A DNA stretch of 10,927 nucleotides from Phycisphaerales bacterium. GTDB taxonomy: Bacteria; Planctomycetota; Phycisphaerae; Phycisphaerales; SM1A02. Every line of letters begins with the position of its first letter. Positions within the stretch are counted from its first letter, which is position 1. The notes under the pieces were generated by a model. That model did no database searches and had not been told where the DNA came from. It was given only the letters and a program-made list of their open reading frames with translations. Positions 7,512-10,927 of this stretch are shown piece by piece. A program made the position numbers and the translations under genes. The stretch lies in assembly GCA_007127615.1 (NCBI GenBank), contig SKZB01000074.1, forward strand, positions 1-10,927, in the 5' to 3' direction.

Positions 7512-8567
7512 GTGCGCAATCGACTTTCCAGTGTGGTTCTGTCCGCCGCGATGATCGCGGTGATGATGGTTTCTCTCGGCTGCGAGATGCCGGGCAATCC
7601 CTGGCGGTTCGCGGATCCCCCGACGACGGTGGAGGGCAATCGCTCGCTCAAGCGGGTTGAGGATCCGGTCGTGGTGGTCGTGGGGCAGTTTCGTGATCCT
7701 GACCATTCGCCCAACTATCCGCGTGGGGTCGGCCGATGGATGAGCGAATCCTACAGCCGCGCATTGCTCAATGACCGCCGCTTCGACGTCTGGGTCAATC
7801 CGCATCTCAGCCGCGAAGTCGAGCGGGTTCTCACAGAACGCCAGCCGGATATGGAAGCCGCGCTGAAGAAGCTCAGCGAGCAGAACCGCGAGGTCAGTTT
7901 CGTGATCACCGGCAAGGTGACCGACTTCGCGCACACCGTCGATCTGCCCAGCGATGTCGCGCGGTGGGGCGTCATCGGGCGGCGGCGGGAGGCGGTGGTC
8001 GCGGTTGATCTCAAGATCGTCGATCTGAGAAATCGGCGGCTGGTCGGGGCGGATCATCTCCAGGGCGTCGCGCGGACCGGCACCCAGGACACCTCCGAGT
8101 TGTACGACAACGTGGCGATCGATTCGTATCTCTTCTGGAGCACACCCCTCGGCCGGGCGAGCAAGCGGGTCATCGGGGACGCCGTCACGCGGACGGAGCA
8201 GGTCGCCCCGCGCGGCGGACACCGGGCCCTGCGCTCACCGGAGCGTTACCCGCGGATTCTCCGGCAGCACTCGCCGCTGCGCGTTTCCATCCAGGGCGGA
8301 AGCGACGCCGGGCTGGTCTCCGGGCAGGAGTACTACGTCCTTGCATCCGGCGACGATGGCACCCTGACCCCCATTTACGATCCGGACACCGAACTGCCGC
8401 TGCGGGTTCGCATCACCACGACCCGGCGCACCGATGCGGTCGGCCTGTTGCGGGGCAAGCGGCCGGTCGAAGTCGACATCCGCGGCACCGTGCTCCGGCG
8501 GAACCTCAGCGGCACCGCGACCGGCCGCGAGGCGCTCTCATCCGCGCCGACGGACGATGAAACATAA
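7512..8567 (+). CDS. lipoprotein resembling CsgG/FlgT-type outer-membrane-associated proteins
   Basis: This 351-residue protein starts at GTG 7512, which gives a proper lipoprotein signal: MRNR n-region, hydrophobic stretch and lipobox SLGC with the acylated cysteine at 24. The first half (about 52-225) has the strand and helix pattern of CsgG-like proteins. It comprises VVVVVGQFRD, a helix ending in NDRRFDVWVNPHLSREVERVL, VSFVITGKVTDF, VAVDLKIVDLRNRRLVGADHL and a closing TPLGRASKRVIGDAV helix. Residues about 256-330 (VSIQGGSDAGLVSGQEYYVL) resemble the C-terminal beta domain of FlgT-like proteins. It is probably attached to the outer membrane on the periplasmic side. No curli or flagellar gene is nearby, so its role is open. 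It is divergent from the adenosyltransferase gene, with 94 bp between them. The fold assignment comes from motif appearance only. Confidence 0.7.
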   Translation: MRNRLSSVVLSAAMIAVMMVSLGCEMPGNPWRFADPPTTVEGNRSLKRVEDPVVVVVGQFRDPDHSPNYPRGVGRWMSESYSRALLNDRRFDVWVNPHLSREVERVLTERQPDMEAALKKLSEQNREVSFVITGKVTDFAHTVDLPSDVARWGVIGRRREAVVAVDLKIVDLRNRRLVGADHLQGVARTGTQDTSELYDNVAIDSYLFWSTPLGRASKRVIGDAVTRTEQVAPRGGHRALRSPERYPRILRQHSPLRVSIQGGSDAGLVSGQEYYVLASGDDGTLTPIYDPDTELPLRVRITTTRRTDAVGLLRGKRPVEVDIRGTVLRRNLSGTATGREALSSAPTDDET

Positions 8568-8705
8568 ACATCGATCGATGCCCCGCGCGGATGAAAGGTC
8601 GGCTCCGGAGCCGGCCCGGAAACGCGAAATGGAAAGCGAGCGCAGCTCGGCGAATCGGTCGAAGGTCCGGTACGGGAAACCCGCCCCGCAATCGTTCAGA
8701 AGGTA
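8568..8705 (+). other. intergenic spacer with a short perfect palindrome
   Basis: This spacer after the lipoprotein gene contains no supportable gene. CGGCTCCGGAGCCG at 8600-8613 is a perfect 14-bp palindrome, which could form a 5-bp stem with a CCGG loop. It is not followed by a T run, so a terminator role is uncertain. Confidence 0.35.
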
Positions 8706-8734
8706 TTGCCTCCCCCGAAATTACAAGGTATGCT
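8706..8734 (+). promoter_or_regulatory. sigma70-like promoter of tRNA-Cys
   Basis: TTGCCT (8706-8711) and TATGCT (8729-8734) are separated by exactly 17 bases, and the tRNA begins 10 bases after the -10 element. The match to consensus is four of six at both elements. The position fits a stable RNA promoter with transcription starting just before the mature 5' end. Confidence 0.7.
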
Positions 8735-8744
8735 CCTGAGCATC

Positions 8745-8818
8745 GGCCGGGTACCCAAGTGGACTAAGGGAACGGATTGCAAATCCGTCATTCGTGGGTT
8801 CGAATCCCACCTCGGCCT
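8745..8818 (+). tRNA. tRNA-Cys (anticodon GCA)
   Basis: The 74-base molecule folds as a full cloverleaf. The acceptor GGCCGGG/CTCGGCC has one G-T pair. The D arm CCC/GGG has an 11-base loop containing GG. The anticodon stem ACGGA/TCCGT closes loop TTGCAAA, with anticodon GCA at 8779-8781. The variable loop has 5 bases. The T arm GTGGG/CCCAC has loop TTCGAAT. Base 73 is T, the known identity element for cysteinyl-tRNA synthetase. CCA is not encoded and must be added by the nucleotidyltransferase. Confidence 0.97.
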
Positions 8819-8845
8819 CTTTCATCTGAACCGGATCAGGATGCA

Positions 8846-8870
8846 GAACACGTTGTGAATCAACGTGTTC
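8846..8870. terminator. perfect 10-bp hairpin between tRNA-Cys and the Rae1-like gene
   Basis: GAACACGTTG (8846-8855) pairs perfectly with CAACGTGTTC (8861-8870) around the 5-base loop TGAAT. It lies 27 bases after the tRNA and six bases after the stop codon of the opposing gene. That placement suits a shared terminator for both transcripts. Neither side has a clear T run. Confidence 0.65.
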
Positions 8871-8876
8871 CGCTTG

Positions 8877-9656
8877 TCATTCGCTCTCGCCCGTCGTTCC
8901 CCCCGGCGGAGCGGATCGTTGCGCTTCCCGGGCCAATCGTTCGGCTTCGGCGACGATCTCTTCGGGGAGGGCGGCGCCGCGGAGTTGCTCGCGCCCGGCC
9001 TCCCGGTCTTTCGAGCGTGGCTGATCTTCCCGGGGGATGTGCGGGTCCATGCCCGATTCGCCCGGTTCGCATGATCCGGATGATCCGGATGACCCGGATG
9101 ACCCGGAAAAACCCGCCGACGGGGGGCGGGGGAGGGGTCGGGTCTCGGGGCGGTTCTCCCGTTCGATGGCCTCCGGGTCAACGCCGAATTCCTGCAGCCA
9201 CCGGTCGACCTGCCCATCGGAGAGACCGCCGATCGGGGCGTCCGCGGCGGGCGACGGGTCGGGTTCCCGATCGGGGCGCTCGGCATCGAGGGCGAGCTGC
9301 TGCAACAGAACCTGCGAGGTAAGCACGCGGCACTTCCGGACCCGCGCGGCCCGCTGGACGGCATGGTCGGATGAGACCACGGTCAGCCGCCGGGGGCTGG
9401 AGGATTGCTGAATCATCCGGGCGATGAGTCCGTCGGCCTCTTTCCCCGGCCCGGCGTAGCGGATATGCACGCCGCCCGCCCGACCGGACGGGACATCCGC
9501 GCGGGGCGAACCGTCACAGACCAGATCGATCCGCTCGTGCCGGTAGCGGCTCTGGTGCAGCAGGCGGATGAGCCCCGGGACATCGATTCCCGCGATTTCC
9601 GGCGGGAGAATGCCGGTGACATGCAGCAGGTTGTAGGTGTCGATGATCAGCGGCAT
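8877..9656 (-). CDS. YacP/Rae1-like NYN-domain ribonuclease with long disordered tail
   Basis: Residues 1-122 match the YacP branch of NYN (PIN-like) nucleases. The Bacillus subtilis member Rae1 cuts mRNA in the ribosomal A site. The likely metal-binding acidic residues are D6 (LIIDTYNLLH), D48 (DLVCDGS), D75 (GKEADGLI) and D97 (VVSSDHAVQ). The family's VLTSQVLLQQL helix closes the domain. The start at ATG 9656 places LIIDTYN at the usual N terminus; the frame stays open upstream to 9815, but that would cross the rpsU promoter. The 259-residue length exceeds the usual 165-180 of the family. The surplus is a short helical LSDGQVDRWLQEFGVD (145-160), a GSS repeat linker (about 184-196) and a charged helix near the C terminus. 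The gene is divergent from rpsU and convergent with tRNA-Cys. No Shine-Dalgarno sequence is seen. Nuclease activity is inferred from the conserved acidic residues. Confidence 0.83.
   Translation of the reverse strand: MPLIIDTYNLLHVTGILPPEIAGIDVPGLIRLLHQSRYRHERIDLVCDGSPRADVPSGRAGGVHIRYAGPGKEADGLIARMIQQSSSPRRLTVVSSDHAVQRAARVRKCRVLTSQVLLQQLALDAERPDREPDPSPAADAPIGGLSDGQVDRWLQEFGVDPEAIERENRPETRPLPRPPSAGFSGSSGSSGSSGSCEPGESGMDPHIPREDQPRSKDREAGREQLRGAALPEEIVAEAERLAREAQRSAPPGGTTGESE
9071..9106 (-). repeat. four tandem 9-bp units encoding the GSS linker
   Basis: On the plus strand the unit ATGAYCCGG is repeated four times in register (two copies with T, then two with C). Read on the minus strand it encodes Ser-Ser-Gly in series within the Rae1-like protein, just after its FSG and before CEPGESG. 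The length is a multiple of three, so changes in copy number keep the frame. Confidence 0.85.
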
Positions 9657-9742
9657 GGCGGGGGGAAGGGCAGGATAGGCCGCCTCGTCGGTCGAAATGG
9701 CGGTGTTGGGGCGAAATTCGGCGGGAATCACGCCGAAGGGCC

Positions 9743-9771
9743 TTGCCAAGCGGGGTGATATCCGATCTAAT
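9743..9771 (+). promoter_or_regulatory. sigma70-like promoter of rpsU
   Basis: TTGCCA (9743-9748) and TCTAAT (9766-9771) are separated by 17 bases and match consensus at four and five of six positions. Transcription would start near 9778, leaving a leader of about 30 bases before the rpsU ATG. This also argues against the longer in-frame start at 9743, which would lie inside the -35 element. Confidence 0.72.
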
Positions 9772-9808
9772 GCTCGGCTCGCTGAAACGGAAGGAAGGCA
9801 TTGGTCAT

Positions 9809-10000
9809 ATGGCAATACGCATCAAAGCACGACAGAATGAATCCGTAGCACAGCTCATGCGCCGCTTCAAGAAGCTCTGTGAAAAGGAAGGGCTGACGAA
9901 GGACGTCAAGCGCAAGCAGTACTACGAGAAGCCCTCGGAGCGTCGTCGTCGGGCCGCCCGACGATCGTTCACCCGGGTGGCCCGCCAGGGCAGCAGCTGA
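9809..10000 (+). CDS. rpsU: 30S ribosomal protein bS21
   Basis: The 63-residue basic protein matches bS21 over its whole length. It has an N-terminal strand (MAIRIKARQNES), the helix QLMRRFKKLCEKEGL and the family signature KQYYEKPSERRRRAARRS. bS21 sits on the 30S platform near the 3' end of 16S rRNA and helps translation initiation. The start at 9809 gives the usual N terminus and is preceded by a strong AAGGAAGG at 9791-9798, ten bases upstream. That is one of the few clear Shine-Dalgarno sequences in the window. It is transcribed from its own promoter, divergent from the Rae1-like nuclease. Confidence 0.96.
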   Translation: MAIRIKARQNESVAQLMRRFKKLCEKEGLTKDVKRKQYYEKPSERRRRAARRSFTRVARQGSS

Positions 10001-10024
10001 TTCGCTGCCCCGGGCTTGGTTCTG

Positions 10025-10052
10025 CCGCACGTTCTGATCGGCCGACGTGCGG
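10025..10052 (+). terminator. hairpin after rpsU, possible terminator
   Basis: CCGCACGT (10025-10032) pairs perfectly with ACGTGCGG (10045-10052) across 12 bases, starting 24 bases after the rpsU stop. There is no T run after it, so it might instead be an RNA-stabilising or regulatory stem. Confidence 0.45.
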
Positions 10053-10299
10053 TTCGGCGGTGCCGATTGGGTTCACCGTTCGGTCGAACGGAGCGCCGCC
10101 CGGTGGATGAGGAAGCAGTTTTCTTTGCGGGGGTGCGCGTGCGAACGGCCGATTGACCATGCAGACCTTTCGAAAGCGTCGGCTGAGCCGGCGCTGAAAA
10201 TCATGCCGTGATGGTGCGCTTCGGGTGGATGCCGGCCGCACCGTCCTGTTGTTTCTGCCTTTGCGTGAAGCGCGGTCACCCCGCCCTTCCTCTGGTCCC

Positions 10300-10323
10300 T
10301 GACCGCCCCGGACCCGGCGGTCA
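10300..10323 (+). promoter_or_regulatory. hairpin just upstream of the hppA ribosome binding site
   Basis: TGACCGCC (10300-10307) pairs perfectly with GGCGGTCA (10316-10323), with an 8-base loop, ending 21 bases before the GGAG at 10345. The left arm can alternatively pair with GCGGTCA at 10272-10278, so two exclusive folds are possible. The regulatory role is inferred from this arrangement. Confidence 0.4.
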
Positions 10324-10357
10324 CTCCCCTCGGTCCCGCACGTTGGAGAAGTCTTCC

Positions 10358-10927
10358 GTGAATCATCTCACTCTGGCGAGCTTGTCAAACATCGTCGAAT
10401 TCGCCCCCATCTGGTTTATAGCGCCGGTCGCGGCCATCCTCGCGCTGGTCATGGCGTTCTACTTCGCCAAGACCGTCATGGCCCGATCGGAGGGCGATGC
10501 CGACATGGTCGAAATCGCCATCGCCGTTCGCGAAGGGGCGATGGCCTATCTCACCCGACAGTACAAGGTGGTGGGCGCCGTCTTCGTCGTCCTGGTCGCC
10601 ATCCTCGCCCTGATGTGGCAGATGGACATTCAGGCCGGCTGGACCGTCATCGGCGTTCCGATTGCCGGCCTCTTCTCCGGTCTCTGCGGCTGGTTCGGCA
10701 TGAAGATGGCGACCTACGCCTCCGCCCGAACCACCCACGCCGCCAAGCAGTCACTCAACGAAGGGCTCACCGTCGCCTTCCGTTCCGGCGCGGTCATGGG
10801 TCTCGTCGTCGTCGGCTTCGCGCTGCTGGACGTCTCCGGCTGGTTCCTCGTCTGGCATCTCATGATGCCCGAGGGCTTCACGCTCGTGGAAGTGACCGCG
10901 ATCATGCTCTCCTACGGCATGGGCGCG
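10358..10927 (+). CDS. hppA: membrane-bound proton/sodium-pumping pyrophosphatase, N-terminal part
   Basis: The frame is open from GTG 10358 to the window edge (190 codons) and encodes the N terminus of an M-PPase. This integral membrane enzyme hydrolyses pyrophosphate and pumps H+ or Na+. Visible family features are a first helix (PIWFIAPVAAILALVMAFYF), the conserved EIAIAVREGAMAYLTRQYK at 52-70, a second helix, GLFSGLCGWFGMKMATYASARTT (104-126) and SLNEGLTVAFRSGAVMGLVV (132-151). The start is supported by GGAGAAG at 10345-10351; the next in-frame ATG is 35 codons in, inside the first helix. Ion choice and K+ dependence depend on residues beyond the edge. Codon use is strongly biased to C-ending codons (GTC, ATC, GCC), more than in the upstream genes, as expected for a well-expressed gene. 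Confidence 0.92.
   Translation, partial: MNHLTLASLSNIVEFAPIWFIAPVAAILALVMAFYFAKTVMARSEGDADMVEIAIAVREGAMAYLTRQYKVVGAVFVVLVAILALMWQMDIQAGWTVIGVPIAGLFSGLCGWFGMKMATYASARTTHAAKQSLNEGLTVAFRSGAVMGLVVVGFALLDVSGWFLVWHLMMPEGFTLVEVTAIMLSYGMGA

Larger units (their letters stand above)
10001..10357 (+). other. structured non-coding stretch between rpsU and hppA
   Basis: No supportable gene lies in these 357 bases; the only small reading frame after an ATG is 12 codons (10159-10197). The stretch has several inverted repeats: 10025-10032 with 10045-10052, 10076-10081 with 10086-10091, 10211-10218 with 10237-10244, and 10300-10307 with 10316-10323. CCGCACGTT occurs at 10025-10033 and again at 10336-10344, directly before the hppA Shine-Dalgarno sequence. 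GCGGTCAC occurs at 10272-10279 and 10317-10324. No promoter with good -35 and -10 elements was found. The stretch may contain the hppA leader; I do not recognise it as a known riboswitch. Confidence 0.5.

Noticed and set aside
6977..7660. 227-codon plus-strand frame across the adenosyltransferase gene and into the lipoprotein gene
   Set aside because: It is antisense to a conserved enzyme and overlaps the lipoprotein signal peptide in another frame; no domain is visible.
7418..7714. N-terminal extension of the adenosyltransferase to 295 residues
   Set aside because: The family begins at the MKLYTR region, and the extension is antisense to the lipoprotein gene's signal and first domain.
7311..8222. 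303-codon minus-strand frame opposite the lipoprotein gene
   Set aside because: No motif is visible; the plus-strand product has a lipobox and a coherent domain pattern.
8745..8870. tRNA-Cys as an integration (attB) site
   Set aside because: No integrase gene, no repeated copy of the tRNA 3' end and no foreign-looking DNA in the window.
8777..9322. 181-codon plus-strand frame starting within tRNA-Cys
   Set aside because: It begins inside a folded tRNA and runs antisense to the Rae1-like gene; its Arg/Pro-rich translation is a GC artefact.
9743..9808. 22-residue N-terminal extension of bS21
   Set aside because: It would start within the -35 element, while 9809 has a strong AAGGAAGG upstream and gives the normal bS21 N terminus.
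9657..9815. 53-residue N-terminal extension of the Rae1-like nuclease
   Set aside because: It would cross the rpsU promoter and start codon, and the family starts at LIIDTYN.
10159..10197. 12-codon Arg-rich reading frame (MQTFRKRRLSRR) in the rpsU-hppA gap
   Set aside because: Too short, no Shine-Dalgarno sequence, and no run of one regulatory codon as in attenuation leader peptides.
10385..10738. 117-codon minus-strand frame opposite hppA
   Set aside because: Antisense to strongly conserved M-PPase helices; no motif of its own.

Overview
The window looks like a chromosomal segment from a high-GC planctomycete, most likely the class Phycisphaerae. The reasons are: a stand-alone lipid-A-biosynthesis N-terminal-type membrane protein; a secreted protein with a PEP-CTERM-like tail of the P-x-P-G plus arginine type; a large secreted TPR/peptidase-MA protein; many genes without a clear Shine-Dalgarno sequence; and an H+/Na+ pumping pyrophosphatase. 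This placement is inferred from gene content and style, not from a search. I see no phage, transposon, CRISPR or toxin-antitoxin signature; this is mostly core chromosome.

Layout: (1) 1-4449, plus strand: a possible tail of an upstream gene, a small LAB_N membrane protein, an RlmN/Cfr-family radical SAM rRNA methyltransferase, and a 901-residue exported TPR/HExxH protein. (2) 4450-7417, minus strand: a PEP-CTERM-like secreted protein (4582-5277), a 3-hydroxyacyl-CoA dehydrogenase (5547-6773) and a PduO-type cob(I)alamin adenosyltransferase (6827-7417). The last two are 53 bp apart and probably co-transcribed. A perfect 10-bp hairpin separates the convergent genes at about 4500. (3) 7512-8567, plus strand: a lipoprotein that resembles CsgG/FlgT-type outer-membrane-associated proteins. 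(4) 8706-8870: tRNA-Cys(GCA) with a good sigma70-like promoter and a following hairpin. (5) 8877-9656, minus strand: a YacP/Rae1-like NYN-domain ribonuclease with a long low-complexity tail. (6) 9743-10000, plus strand: rpsU (bS21) with a clear promoter. (7) 10001-10357: a structured non-coding stretch. (8) 10358 to the edge: the N-terminal 190 codons of hppA, with a GTG start.

How the genes relate: rlmN-like, tRNA-Cys, Rae1-like and rpsU all concern the ribosome or translation. The adenosyltransferase and the dehydrogenase fit acyl-CoA metabolism that needs adenosylcobalamin. The LAB_N, TPR-peptidase, PEP-CTERM and lipoprotein genes all concern the cell envelope.

No complete new system is evident. 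The least explained part is the 10001-10357 stretch between rpsU and hppA. It has two separate repeat/complement/repeat arrangements, one of which reaches the hppA Shine-Dalgarno sequence. Other points worth checking are the subfamily of the RlmN/Cfr-like enzyme and the unusual C-terminal extension of the Rae1-like protein.
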